Part shown: positions 25,121-38,496 of the stretch, piece by piece
Position numbering within the stretch: the stretch's first letter is position 1
Layout: each line of letters begins with the position of its first letter
Source: Anseranas semipalmata
Taxonomy: Eukaryota > Chordata > Aves > Anseriformes > Anseranatidae
DNA: 64,000 nt
Assembly (NCBI GenBank): GCA_013399115.1
Contig: VXAA01006474.1
Coordinates: forward strand, 918,457 to 982,456
Direction of reading: 5' to 3'
Notes under the pieces: generated by a model
What the model saw: only the letters and a program-made list of their open reading frames with translations
The model's database searches: none
Told to the model about the DNA's origin: nothing
Program-made: the position numbers and the translations under genes

Positions 25121-27045
25121 CTATTAGTGTGTTTTTGCCTTCAATTATTTAGTAATTGCATACTTGTGAACAGTGAAGAATAATTGGTTTTGATAAATGC
25201 CAGCTGGGGAGGTGATTCTTTGTGCCTAAGAAAGCAGCTGGGAACACATACAGGTAATGACACCAGCAGTGAAAATTTTAATTCTACATCCTGACCCATA
25301 GCAAATTCTTTCTGTCAACAGACTGTTTTACAATGAAAAGGAAAAAGTTACAGCATATTGGCAACTGCTGAATTGAGTGCAACATCCACACACTCTGTAC
25401 TGTTATATGATCTATGTTTCAATGTTTTGCTTCTTAAAAAATAACCTGATAAAGTTGAAATTATAACATGGTTTATTCCAGCAGCTAAATATCGCAGAAT
25501 ATGAATCTAAAATGACATAAATATGATAGATAGCGTCCTCCTACAAAATGCTGTTGCCCTTTTTGCTCAGGAAGAGGCGGCAGTGATAGCAACACAACTT
25601 AGCAACAAATCACACCATATGTATTTAATACAAATATATATATTAAAATCTGTCACGTAAAAATAGGCTGCCTGTTCTTCTGTTATTTTTTTCTTAAAAC
25701 TTTGTTGAAAAACTTTCTGTTGATGATTCCTTGAAATTTTCTGTTTCTCTTGACACCACTCCAAGATAACACCATAAATTTCAAGGAATCAGCGTTGTTA
25801 TTCTGATAACATTTATAAAATGTGGAGCTTCAATAGAAAAAAATAAGCTTACTGCGAATTAAATTCATTCAAAGATCATTGTAAAATTACAGAAATGACT
25901 AAATCAGAAACACTTCCTTTCATTGTAGAAGGTCACCTATATAGCTTTCCTACAAGCTAAAAAGACAACCCAGTCAACCAATGAAAAAGAGATGGAAAGC
26001 GTTATACTATCATTCCCTGCACAGTCATCCCAAAGGCAGGAGTCTGTTGCCTAGCAATTCTGACAGATGATTTACACTTTCCTGGGTGTCACACATACCA
26101 TGAGGTCCAATAAAAAAACCTCAGGACACTACATTTTCTAATGTCAGAAGTATATTTTCCAGGCACACTATATCGTTGCTTGGAAGGGCTCATATTTAAT
26201 GTTGCAAGCAAAATTGTTTTCCTCCTGGGCTAGCTCTTTCCTCTTTTCTACTACTTCATTCAACCCGCCTTAAATAATAATGTTTTGCAGTTTTTTCTTG
26301 ATATCCTTGTCTTCCTGCTCTTTGAAAGAAAAGAAAGCTTCTTTTGGTGTTCCCCTTAGAATTACATTGACCAGTAATACCATGTTATGAATTTTGAAAA
26401 CACTGTCAGTCAGAATTGGTTGCATTTACCAATTTAAAACAAATTTTGTTTCAAAGCACTTTGCCTGCCATCCAAGGTAATTGGAAAGCCAGTTTGAAAA
26501 ATCTTTTAATGTGCTTTTTAAAATTGACCAAGGCTGCAGAGGCAGCTTCTTAAACAAAATATAATTAATTTCTATCTGTCTAAGCTGATCAGTGCAGGCT
26601 GACAGTCCCCCTGTATTCTTTGTTTTAATGCATGTGAATTTTTTTCAATAGACTACACCTCCCTTTCATCTCCCTCTTTTCCTTGTGTAAATTGGCACTT
26701 TCTGTCTTCTAGGAATCTCATTACCATGTACTGATTCTCCCTTGCTTCATAATAAAGGTGCCCAACTGATGTACCAGAAGAATTGTAAATATATATTTTT
26801 CTCTACCAAAGTTTTACTCCATATAAGCTTTTTGGTTACAGTGGTTCTAACATACCAGTAATTATCTGAATTATCCTGACTCATTAATTTTATTCAAGTC
26901 ATTTTCATTCTAAATCTGTATTGCTTGGTGTTATATACTCACTAATATATTCCAAGGTGATACAGGTAACTTTTCCATTAATCTCTAGAGAGGCAATTAA
27001 GATAGATCCTAAAAGGACTGCATTACATCATCTGCAACTTTAAGT

Positions 27046-27071
27046 CAAAAACAAACAAAACAAAACAAAAA
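27046..27071. repeat. (AAAAC/AAAC)n repeat
   Basis: Short interrupted repeat of AAAC and AAAAC units; low-complexity sequence. Confidence 0.85.
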
Positions 27072-27652
27072 TTACATGGCACAAAGATTTACTGCCAGTT
27101 CTCATATAGATGTCCTATGCCATCTTTGGTAGTTAGGAAGAGTTTTCCATCTACCTGGATGAGATCAGGCTTACCTGAAAACAAAACACAAAAAAAACTA
27201 CCTGCTGCTTAAGCATGTATGTTTCTTCATCTAAAGTGTAATGCTAATTTTTTTCTGACCCTCAGAGCTATCACAAAGATTAATCCACTGTTTTTACAAA
27301 ATACATAAGAACTGTCAATAGGAGAATCATTTCTCCATTTTTCAGCTTAGAACAACACAATACCACTAGTATAAGAAATTTCCTGAGGACTGGTGACTGT
27401 ATGGGTTTGTTTTCTACTGTATCAGTGGTCATGGCTCACCCCAGCCAGTTATTCATCTCCAGAAAATGTTCCGCTCCTGTAATTTTGTTGCTTAAGTAAT
27501 GCCTTATGCTTTCAGACCAAGTGATTGTAGCAGTCTAACCCTAACTGCAGCAGCAGATGAATAACATGTTTCCACTCATATCTTAGAATTCCCTCTGATT
27601 GCATACATATTTTAAAATTGTCCAAGAACAGCTCCTTCTGTTTGCCTCAGGC

Positions 27653-27668
27653 TTTTTTTTTTTTTTTT
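27653..27668. repeat. T homopolymer
   Basis: A run of 16 T with no recognisable adjoining element. Confidence 0.9.
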
Positions 27669-29919
27669 CCTGAAGAGGTTCATATTTTTGCAAGTGAAAA
27701 TCAGCTGCTGGTGTTGAACTTCCACATGGCTGAATAGATCCCTTCCTTCTCCCTAGTGCTCTCCTCTGTTTCTAAATATATCATTGTTTATGACTGCTTT
27801 TTCACAAAGTAAAGCGGATGAAGAAACACAATAGAATTAGCAAAAAAGACATAGTGTATAGGAAGGAGGACTAGGACTTTCTAAAGCTGTTGCAGAACTC
27901 TAGAGTTTCTTACAAAGGGATGCTATTCTTTCCTTTTTTCATTAAGTTGGAATGGATACTAACTGTTTTGAGGTGTATCTTTAATCTTAAGGAAAGGTTA
28001 AAAGCAGCTCTTCCTAAGGGTTTTTGGAAATTGATGACAGTCAAAAAAAAAACAGCTGTACACTACTGGTTCTACTAGTTTTACTACTTTCACTACTTGT
28101 GAACTATTACCTTCTTTATTTTCATGGTTTAAAAAAGAAGTGGTGCTGTTGCTATGATGGTATACAAGACGCGTCAGCCAAATATCATGGAGTCAGAAAA
28201 ATATCATTTTGCCAACAAGGGCAAAATAGGAAACTGAGCCAAACTAGAGAGGAAAAGAATGCATAGAGAAAGATGTGTTTCTCAATCTATTTCAACTTCA
28301 AAAACATTGAATTTGTCATTAAATACTATAGTTTTGTTTCAAAATATTTTGTTTAATGTCCCTGAATTCAGCTTTGTCCCTGAACTCAAACTTTGCATTG
28401 CTCTGCAGAGGAAAGAAGGTTTTGTTGGTACCAATTACTTTTCATAATTCTTATACTCCACAAGGAGAAACATGGCATGCATGAGGATTTTTACATAACG
28501 TTCCCTAATACTTCTGTTCATCACTACTAGCTTGGGCCTCAACAGAGTATGTCTGGCAGCATTTGCATAGAAGTCACAAAGTGACTAAACGTCTTAATGA
28601 ATATATTTACAGGATATGACAGTAAACTACAATGCTGACAACTGTATTTTGCAGCATCCCTAGTTTTAAAAGAGTGAATTTCCCCGGACAAACTATATTG
28701 GCAGGTTTTTATTTTTACCTGAAGTTCTGCATTCTTCAACATATTTTATTCAGGCTGCAATGTGTCCTATTGTACAAAGGTGAAAAGTGTCAGTGATCAA
28801 GTTTTAGACAATGAATGTTGGGAGAAAATCAATAGTCTGATTAAAAAAAGAAAGCTCAAGAGGGTTCTAACCCTAAAAAGTTGATTTGTTACTTCACTAT
28901 ATCTCATTGAAAGAGCAAACTATATTAGTCTTTAGATTTACCAGGTGCATTACTCCTTGTGTAGTTTCAAAGGTATCAGCAGTAATGAGAAAGAAGATCT
29001 TTAGGTTAGCCCTGTTTTTCTCCTAATGTATATCAGTTAGATCTGTGGGGAGAAATACCCTATATTGTATCATGCAGGTGAGCTATAAATCCTGCAAGAG
29101 CAGGGGACTTCTTTGCACTAGTTCTGACCTTGAAGATTAGGTTGAAAAATTCTTTGTTTCAGATGTTTAAAAAATGTACTGTTCACAAGAGACAATGAGA
29201 ACAAAAAGGATATTATATACAGTGCAGAAAGGAAAAATATAAGTAAATATGGGGGTGGGTATGTTTTGGGAAAGGATAATCAATTCAAATGCTAAATAGT
29301 AAAACAAAAGACAAAAACTTTTCAATATCTATTGAAAGTACTAAATAGATGACAAAGGAAAATAATGGTTTGTAACTTGAAAGAGCAAAAGTAAGATATC
29401 AGCTTTTACTAGCTAGAGTTTCTAATAAAAAGGGATGCTAGTGGCAGGGCATTAAAGGGAATAATATCTGAATTATATGTGAAAACATATTTTTGGAAAT
29501 TTTCCAAATAGGAAAGCAGAACACAGAACACATTAGGTCAAGTATAGAGTAAGCAGAGTTTCAGTGCAAAGTACAGGCAGTGTCTGCACTAGCCATGAAC
29601 TTTTGTTGATGAACCTCTATGGACTCTTTCAAGGAGGCAGGTTTCTGGGACTCCGTCCAACAAACCACTTACTGTGGACTTAACTTTAAACATGCAAGTC
29701 AACATGTTAGACTTAATTCATACAAAAGCACTGACTGAATATAACATTTATCATGACATAGCCTGATAGCCCTTGGTTTCAATAAGATTCTCCTTTGTCT
29801 TCAAGCTCTTAATAAATTTAGTCTGCTGCAAATCATTAAACTCTGACTCTGTTGCCTTTATACACACTATAGGCTATAGCCCAAAACCTCAGAGCAGTTA
29901 AACACCTACCTCATTGGAA

Positions 29920-30432
29920 CAGCATGAGCAGTTTTGGTCTCCAATATCAAGAAAGATACATTACAAGAAAAAAAGTGCAGAAAAGAGCAGCAAACATGAT
30001 GAGAGTTATGTTTTCAGGTAGGGAGAAACTACACAGTTGAGGAATCTTTATTTTGGAAAGGATGTATCAGAAGAGTATGATAGACATTCATAAAAATTAA
30101 GAGGAAAATGACAATTTCTTACTTATTTTTGAAATGGAAGAGATACAGGGCATCAATTAACTACCAGCAGCATGTTTAAAGCAAGTATAATGACATTCAT
30201 GCACAATGTGCTTAGTATAGTTGTCGGGATTTTGAATATTAGGATCTACTAAATTTTAATGATCTGAATACAGCCTCTGGTTTGTGCCAGAAAATTGAGG
30301 GGCACTGTAAGGCACTGTATTTGCCTGAGCTTATATTCTTTTTGTAAGCATTGGCTCCTGGACACTGACTGAGACTATTAGCTAGATAGATCTTTGGTCT
30401 AATCTTACATGGCTCTTCTTATGCTAGAATCA
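29920..30432 (+). mobile_element. Old, diverged CR1-type LINE, 3' part
   Basis: Several segments in the right order match the 3' part of ancient CR1/L3-like elements shared with turtles and crocodiles: GCAGTTTTGGTCTCC near 29931, AGTGCAGAAAAGAGCAGCAAA near 29974, TTTATTTTGGAAAGGATG near 30048, and the end segment 30350-30432 with TAGATAGATCTTTGGTCTAATC and ACATGGCTCTTCTTATG. Insertions and substitutions are many, so it is far older than the other CR1 copies in the window, and no open frame survives. A further weak match (TTGTTCAGGGCAGCTTTAAG near 30843) may be another old CR1 piece. Confidence 0.75.
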
Positions 30433-30723
30433 ATAGAAGACTTATGCACAAATAGTTTTGAGAATCTGTGCCCAGCAATGTGAAATCAAGAAAGCACAAC
30501 ACAGTTAAAAAGAGGTAAACTGGAATGTACCAAGTATCACAAGAAAACTGGGATTTAATTCATTTACACAAACATAAATCTAGAGGATGTTTAAAAGTCA
30601 GTAGAATTGGTCACACATTAAAACACTCAAGGAAACATGGCACAGTTGGTTGGAATTCTAAAATCTTTCCAGCATCTTCTGATTACTGCAATCAAAAAGG
30701 AGGTTTGTAAGAAAATCTTATCC

Positions 30724-30743
30724 TTTTTTTTTTTTTTTTTTTT
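30724..30743. repeat. T homopolymer
   Basis: A run of 20 T, the longest homopolymer seen by eye in the window. Confidence 0.9.
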
Positions 30744-33700
30744 GAGTAAACAATGACAAAACAAGGACTAATAGTCTTAAAACTCTGAAGAAAAGTGACT
30801 GAGAAACTCTAGTGGTAGATAATGAATAACACACTGGAGAAAGTTGTTCAGGGCAGCTTTAAGACAAGCCTAGACACTCATTTTTAGAAAGGGGTTAGTA
30901 TCTAAGTCTATCCAATCTTTGAGTCCTTTGGTTTTCCTACATTTAGTTTTCCTACATATTAGTTATATTATATATTAAGTTGTACATTGTATATCAAAAT
31001 ATCTTAAGGACCAAACTACATTTTGTTTAGATAAATGTGCTGACTGAAGACCTGTTTATTGTTATTTATTAAGACAACGAATATTCTCAAACAAAATATT
31101 CAAACAAACATTAGCTATTTAGCTTCTAAATTGGGTACGAATAGATAACCTGAAGATACAAAGAGATTTTGCTGTGACCAAGTTTATGCACCAAGCCAAA
31201 AAGTGTCTCAGTGCCCTCTTAAATTAGTAAACCACAATTTTTTTTCAGAGATCATGTGCTGTAATAAGAAACAAAATAAAACACATCACAAAAGAAGGAT
31301 TCCTTACATTAGTAGAATAAATTTATACATCTTCAATAGCCTCAGAAAATCCGGGATTGTGTTATCATACGGATCACATTTGATGAATGTTAGGGTCTGA
31401 TCTATGACCACTGAATTCAAGGATTCCTTTCACTGAACCACGCCTTTGCACAATCATTTTTTTCAATCTGTTCATTTCTTCTTTCTTCTTTGAAATGTAC
31501 CATGAGTTATAAATTTATTAGTAACCTTGGACTGTAAAGCTGAAAATAAAGTTTATTCTTTTCACTGTTCCACTAGCTGTGGAAATGGAAGAGCACAAAG
31601 TTCGTTCTTATTTCAGGATCTAAATTATGCCTACCAGTCCCATATTTCTAGTGGAGACAGGAGTGACTGTACTAAGAACTACATATTGATTTTAATTAGA
31701 ATGGGCAGTCCACCATTAATATGAGTTGTGATGCCTCTAAAGCAGTTGTCAGAGAATAATTAATTAATAGCAAATTTATAAATTGAGAGTAGATCAAAGC
31801 AACCAAGAATACAGTAGTTTAATAATAATAAAACATCAAAAAACAACAAACCACAAAACAAAATGGAAACTGTAAGAAGCTTAAACTATTCATCAAGGCC
31901 AGAGAAAATTAAATAACACATTAAAACAGAATATCTATTGATATGTATTGATAGGTATGATAGGAAAAGCAAAGCAATATAGATAATAAACTAAATAAGA
32001 TCAAACAAAATGAAAGTTGTGAAAATGGAAAATTAAAAAATATATTAAATATGCCCTACAATTATATATATGTATTCTTTAATGCTAACTGGTTAATAAT
32101 AATAATCACAAATTAAATTACTGTATTTCTATTCCATGTTAACTTAGCTTGGAAGCAAACTCAGGAGTAGAGAGGCTTGTCATGATTCTAGATGTGCTGC
32201 TTTAAGGGAAAAAGCACCTATTTTTCATGCAGAATTCTCTGTTGATGAGATTAATAGTGTACTGCATTATAGTATTGACTTGAGCTTTTGGGCAAGTGGT
32301 AACCTAACAAAAATGGCTCAATGGGAAATAATCTTTTAAATGACATTTGAAATGGAATTTGTTATAAAGTCTATGGGGTGGTTTGACTTAAATGGAGTCA
32401 TCAATATTACCCACCACATAACCCAAGTAATGAATTTCTTCATGTACCTTAGTCTCTGAAGAGAAACACATCCAAGGAATATGTCTTATCTCCCTAAAGT
32501 TTCCCTAGAGACAGCTATCTCTTTGCATGTAAGCGCTACTATTGGCCATAGAATAACCTAGGAAGCTCTACTTGAAGACATTAATAAACCAAGGTGCTAT
32601 TTCATAAAGACAATTCAGGTTTGGTTTAATTTTAATTAGCTGGAATAAGATTAAATCCCTATGGGAAAATCAGAGTAAAGGGAAAGGACTAGGCAAAGAG
32701 TTGGTCAAGATTAGATTTTAGTGCAACAGCAAGGTGAAGCAAAATGGAAAGCCTTGTTGGATATCTTGGGAATACACTTCCACTATCAAAAACGATAGTG
32801 CTAAAATGAAAATTGAGCATTGTTGTCTTTAAAATACGGATGGTTCTGCAGCTTCTGTGAGGACATCCAGTGGAAGAAGCAGGCTCTCCTGAATAATTTC
32901 TGTGGCCTCAGGGAACTATTTCCTACAAGCTTCAATGCAAGCCAGATGCTAACATCTAGTACATAGCATTATAAAACTATGTTTGCAATATATAAACTTT
33001 AGACTGTATATACTGAATTTCTATTATTGGTAGAATAATTCTAGAAGAGTTTAAAATGGCAAGTCAAGCAGGAAGAATACAAATGTTATAGTTAAGTAAT
33101 AGAAAAGGTTCTACCCCCTTTTCATTCAAATTTTCAGTAGTTCACAACCCAAGTGGCATGACAACCTACATTTTTTTGCATGTTTTTAGGCATTTGGTTT
33201 TATGACCCTTTGTTCATGGAGTCTGTATTGTATCAGTCCTTCAGGAAAGTGCAATAAGGTGCTGTGCTCATGAGAAATTTCACTTCCTCTGGTGTGACCA
33301 AAAATGACACTTTAGTAAAACTTCCCATTGCAATTTCTACAAGATTTGCAGTAGTCAAATTCCAATTGGATATTTTCATTCAGTTGACATAAGATTTTCA
33401 TTGTGGTTCAGTGAGATAAGTTATTTAATTTTAGTTTGGAGCTATAAGTGAGCTATGAAGGGAGCTTTCTGAATATTTCATTGTAGAGGTGACTTCATAT
33501 ACCCTTATACAGGTGGCTGCCTGATGCGAGCAAGGTATACAGATTTTACAATCAGTCTGCAAAGTTAGTCAAGTATTTTGGCTTTCAGGGAGAGGTAGAT
33601 GTAGAAATGCTAGCCAAAGAGTCATTAAAGGAGATCCAAATACTACCCTGAAGTATTAAATGAAATCCAATTACGTGTCATTCTGCTTCATTTATTTGAG

Positions 33701-34928
33701 ATCCTCCCATATCATTGAGTTGGAGATAATAAATAATAGATTAACTGTATTTTTGCTATTGGGGAAGTCTACATCTTTAATTATCTCTGACATCTTATGT
33801 AAATACTGCAACTAAAAATAACAAGAATCATATAGAACTCTCCTCCCAGAACATAAAGTCCTTTGTACTTTGTCCCAAGTAAACATACTTGGGAAAAAAC
33901 CTGAAATGCAAACCTTCAGCAATTCCTACTTTAGTATGACTATGTTCAAAGTGATGTGGAATCAGTTTGGAAAACTGCATCTGATTCAGTCCAGGAGAGG
34001 AAGTCATTTAATGGATACTAGTGATAAAAGATGGTCTACAGCGAGGATATGGCAGGAATCCTGCATAACCCTCACTCAGTCACAAATCCTAAAGTAGGCT
34101 AATTCAATCCAAGAAGCAGAGAATGCTAAGCAGGGAGCTCTCCACAAGGTTTTGCTAGACTGTCTTTGGCACCTTGATCATCCCACCCACTACATGTTCC
34201 CTAGTAAGAGTAATATCTCTATCACTTTCTGCTGTCTTCAAGAAATGTATGCTTTCATATGTCTATTTTATCTCACATATAATTTGCATTTCCCTGTGTC
34301 AAAGGGAGAGGATGAAGTCCCACATGTGCTAATTTTAATATCTTTGTTCTTTTCTTCCTCATGTAAGCAATGAAGAGCTCCTCTGGGCATTAGAGTTGAA
34401 AATCAATTCCTCTGAAATAATTTTAATTTCTCTGCATTTATCATGAAATAAACGCAGCAAAATTTGTCTCATTTGTCTCATATACACAGCAATTAGACAT
34501 TCATGAAAGTGCATTTATGAGATTTTCCAAATTTAATCCCAATATAAATAAGTAATATCTAGGCACTACTGAACTGCATATTTTCAAAACTGAAGCTAAT
34601 TCTACAGTTAACATTTAAACAACGTGTAGTAATATCCAGATGTATTTCTCTAATCTTTCTTCATAACATAATATTTTGTTCTGTGGTGTTAACTTTTAAA
34701 ACATCAGTGATTGCAGACCATTTATCTTGCACTGGGCCTTGTTTCTTTTCTCTCAGGACAGTGGACAGTCACTTCTGCCCACTAAAGAGATCCTGATTCC
34801 ATAAGGAAATATCAGAAATAATTAAGAAAACTCCTACAGTTCAGCGATAGAGAAGAATTCTATCTTCTGAAAGGTAAAACACATAACAAAAATCAGGTGA
34901 CGGCTCTCTCGGTATTTACAGTTGGATG

Positions 34929-34936
34929 TGACGTCA
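34929..34936. promoter_or_regulatory. Palindromic CRE motif (TGACGTCA)
   Basis: The full eight-base cAMP-response element, the consensus for CREB/ATF dimers, is present and contains a CpG in an otherwise CpG-poor region. The flanks extend the symmetry (TGTGAC before, GTCACA after). Homeobox-like TGATTGAT and GCTAATTGA lie within 65 bases downstream. Whether any factor binds here is unknown. Confidence 0.35.
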
Positions 34937-35179
34937 GTCACAAGAGTAGTAATGATTGATTTTAACGGCAAGCAGCTGAGCATGCTAATTGACTTTAGAG
35001 ACCAGTTACTTCACAAATGGCAAAGACCATTAAAACACTAGAATCAGAGCACTGATGACACAGAGGATAAAAAGATTTGAATCCCTTCCTTCCAGGTAAA
35101 ATGCAGGGTTGTGCAGATTGGAATATACTCTAAAATGCAGTAATAATGTAATCATTATTACTTCTTTGCTTTTATTTAT

Positions 35180-35274
35180 AGAATTATAGAATAGAATCAT
35201 AGAACGGTCTGAGTTGGAAGGGACTTTAAAAATCATCTGGTTCTAATCCCCCTGCCATAGGCAGGGACAAAGGC
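35180..35274 (-). mobile_element. CR1 LINE, 3' end fragment, minus strand
   Basis: The reverse complement of the CR1 3' end is present: tail units (AGAATCATAGAA) first, then TTGGAAGGGACTTTAAAAATCATCTGG, then a CCCCTGCCATAGGCAGGGAC segment. The copy is about 95 bases long and carries a few substitutions, so it is a severely 5'-truncated insertion. Confidence 0.95.
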
Positions 35275-36984
35275 AAGATCTCAAGATTTATCAAAAATGA
35301 AGTAGATTTTGTTAAGAGCTCATAAACTTAAAAAAAAAATCATAACTAAAAGTTAGGTAAGGAACAACAAAATATAATTTCAAAACTTTTGATAAGACAC
35401 TGTATTTAAGGTTTTGTGAAATCATAATGAAATTGAAATCATGATGGAATAAATTTTTACCCAGAGTTACTGAAATCTTTGTAAAGTGGCCCCTCTAAAG
35501 AGTGTCTATTTTTCCCTCTCCCTTTTGTCCAAGCAGATAGAAGAAAAAGAAGTAGAATGTGGGTAGGAAAAATGGAGTAAAAAAAAAAAAGAAGATAATG
35601 AAGAAGATTTTTAGAAAATAAAAATAAAAAGTGAACAGTGTTTTCTAGATTGCTCACCTTTTTTCTCTTTAACATAGTTTAGATCACTTCCTTGTTAACT
35701 CAGGTATATTGGGGATTTTCTGACATTTATTTCTTTAGGACTTTCTTTAGGAGATGTAAGTGATCTGTTTGTCAGTGCTTCCATTTCGTGATATTTTTCC
35801 ACTTTCAAAAGATTATGTGCAAGTCATGTAGCAAGTGACAGTTAAAATTTCTATATTTTGTCAAATATTCTATGTACAATAATTCTGAGTTTTCAGTAAT
35901 TTGTGTGCTTGTATATATGACTGACCACAATTCTGCCCTTTGCCAGTACCAGGAGACTGTACCAGAAAATCAAATGTATAAATCTATAAAGCAAAAATAT
36001 GTGTATGCAGCTCTTTGTGTTAAGTTGTATATAAGACTGTTTGAGAATATATGAATGTGATAGCTTTTCACACACTAGGACTCAATCAATCCTATATTTT
36101 TCAACTAACTCTCATACCATTACAAGTAATATATTTCACATACTGCGTGAAGCAACAAATGATCATCAATTTGGGATTCAACATTCTTTGACAGAATCTG
36201 TGGTCAGAAAGCCAATATGCTTTTCTATCAGTTGAAGAAGACAAATTCTCCTTTTGCAATTAAACATTTTTTGTCATCTACTGAATTTTCTGTAAATGAA
36301 AATAGGAATGTCTCCAATTTTTATCAACTCTACTTAGGTTTGTAGAATAAAACGTCATGTCTTAATAACATACCTCTGGTTTCAAAGTCAGGAGAGATAA
36401 CATTAATCTCTGCAGGAAAGAATCATGCAATTTAGGATACTCTAGATTGCAGGTTTGTGTTCATATAGGAAATATTTTTCTCAATCAGACACTAGCTCAT
36501 AAAGAATGAAGTAGAATCTGGTTTCCCATCAGATTCAGGAGCCCCACAGTCTAACTCTAAGATGTGTTGTATAGTTGGTATTTGCAAACAACAGTCAGGC
36601 TGTTTTGCAAGGCTGCAAACAGAATCTTTGTTTCCATGTAGGAAATCACCTGTTGTAGGCCAAGAGCTGCTGAATGTGATGTATTATATTTGTTTAAGTT
36701 GGCTCCGTTAGCATGCCTAGCAGGGAGCAGTGGTGTGGCCAGCTCAGGCTAGCTTTAAGTAATCTATCAAACAAGCAGCAGATGTGATAACAGCTGTCAA
36801 AGTTGCAATTTAACATACAGGGGACTGTATCTTCAGTTGTGGTTATTTGAGATAGAACCATTGGCTCCAGTGGAGATATGTCAATTTGAACTATGAAAGA
36901 ACATGATCTACAATTCCTATATATCAGTCCATTGTTATGTATATAAAGCTAGGAGTCCATAAATAGATATAAATTTTATGTATT
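35275..36984. other. Non-coding DNA between two CR1 tails
   Basis: No gene is recognised. An A-run lies at 35579-35591. Overlapping open frames on both strands at 35872-36235 are about 60 codons each and have no domain. Confidence 0.6.
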
Positions 36985-37172
36985 AGAATTATAGAATCAT
37001 AGAATGGCCTGGGTTGAAAAGAACCTTAAAGATCATCTAGTTTCAACCCCCCTCCTCTGGGCAGGGTTGCCAACCACTAGAGCAGGCTGCCCAGAGCCAC
37101 ATCCAGCCTGGTCTTGAATGCCTCCAGGGATGGGGCATCCACAACCTCTCTGGGCAACCTGTTCCAGTGCCC
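36985..37172 (-). mobile_element. CR1 LINE, 3' end fragment, minus strand
   Basis: The reverse complement of the CR1 3' region covers about 190 bases: tail units near 36985, GACCTTAAAGATCATCTAG-like core, then the reversed segments for 'gggcatccacaacctctctgggcaacctgttccagtgcc', the well conserved 3' untranslated part. The copy is close to consensus, so it is relatively young. No coding sequence remains. Confidence 0.97.
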
Positions 37173-38496
37173 CTAGAGAAAGATTATTAAATTGAGATTT
37201 CAGAATTCTGAACCCATTAGGCCATAATATTAACCAAATATCTGCGTTTGTCAAGAATTAGTAAAATATATATTTGTCAGCATGTATGTGTGTATAATAG
37301 GTTTCCTCCATCACTAAGTGTAATAAAGTCAAAGCACTTATATCAGCACATAGCATCCTGAGGTTGTAAGAACAGCTGTTAGGAGAGGTCAGACCTTCTC
37401 CTGAATTGTACAAGGAGGCAGCATATGTGTTGTTACCTCTTGTCCTTTGGGGCAAGTTCAAGTTCTAGGGAGATATAAAAACACTGAACCAATATTGCTC
37501 ACAGAAGTATTTTGGTAACTGCAGGAAGTTCTGGCTGTTGCCCCCTATGACACATCTTTGAAGAAACCATGTGTTGCTCACAGACTGTTAATGTTCAGGT
37601 GTCAGGAAATACCCATTCTGGGAACAGGCTCTAATTGTAGTGTCACCTTTCCCAGAAAAGTTAGATATTTAGATTTTAGAAAAAGTTTTGGGTAATGACT
37701 AGAGAATAACATTAGACAGGCATGCACTCTACTCTAGGGAACTAAAAAATAAGCAAGATGGTAACTAAAAAGAAAGTAGTATAACTGACATTAGAGAACA
37801 AACTTCAAAATCATGGCTGCTTTATAGTCTTCCCAGTGGCCATGAATATGTTAGAAAATACAGCTGGAAAAAGAAATTTTTTTCTTTCATCTTTTTTTTT
37901 TTTTCACATTTTCATGGGAAAAGAAATAAGACAGAAATACCTCCAATCACAACAAAGAAAGAAAAATAGTGACCTCAGCAAACAAAAAAGGGCCAGATTC
38001 TGGGCTGGTATAAATCAGATGTCGAATGCCTGGCCTGGGGCATCCTGCATCATGTGAAAGAGCTTGCACTGTTGTATGCTGTCTCACTTACTCTCACTGC
38101 ATTTCCATGCAACCCCAACTATAGTTCTGTAGGGTGTTTTGTTCCAGATTCCAGGCTTTTGAATGCTGAAGTCATACTAGGCAGAAGCAAACCTCAACGT
38201 AAGGTTTTGTACGATAAAAATAGAATCTATTCTAAAGCGCAGTTGGCCAAAGCAAAACTTTTTCTACCTACAGCCAATATGACTATCTCTCCCTGCCAGC
38301 ACAGCATAAAGCATAGTAAAAGCCAAAAAATCTATGGAAGTAGAAGGAAGCAAAAATCTTGTGCCAGAAACCTGCTCTTTTTGATTTATTTGATTTCACC
38401 TTCACGGCAAACAAGACAACTATTTTTTACACAGACTCGTTTTGGATTGACTGCAGTAGTATGAAAGAAACAATAATTGATTTCAATAATTAATTC
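37173..38496. other. Non-coding DNA
   Basis: No gene is recognised. The longest open frame, 136 codons at 38054-38464 on the plus strand, has no domain or biased codon use that would support it and was rejected. Confidence 0.55.

Larger units (their letters stand above)
24911..29919. other. Non-coding DNA, one conserved-looking patch
   Basis: No gene is recognised. T-runs and an AAAAC-type repeat are listed separately. The interval 26500-26720 (polypyrimidine blocks, ATTAATT and TAAGCTGATCAG elements) has the uneven composition often seen in conserved non-coding elements, but this is only an impression. Open frames reach 80 codons without domains. Confidence 0.55.
30433..35179. other. Non-coding DNA with a CRE-bearing patch
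   Basis: No gene is recognised. A T-run lies at 30724-30743. A perfect 7-base inverted repeat with a six-base loop lies at 32781-32800. The interval 34880-35030 holds a palindromic cAMP-response-type site together with TGATTGAT and GCTAATTGA elements and looks like a possible enhancer. Open frames reach 75 codons without domains. Confidence 0.55.

Noticed and set aside
32781..32800. CACTATC/GATAGTG inverted repeat
   Set aside because: Seven pairs only; such short stems arise often by chance.
38054..38464. 136-codon plus-strand open frame
   Set aside because: No domain, no splice context, composition like random AT-rich DNA; a frame of this length is expected by chance in 64 kb.
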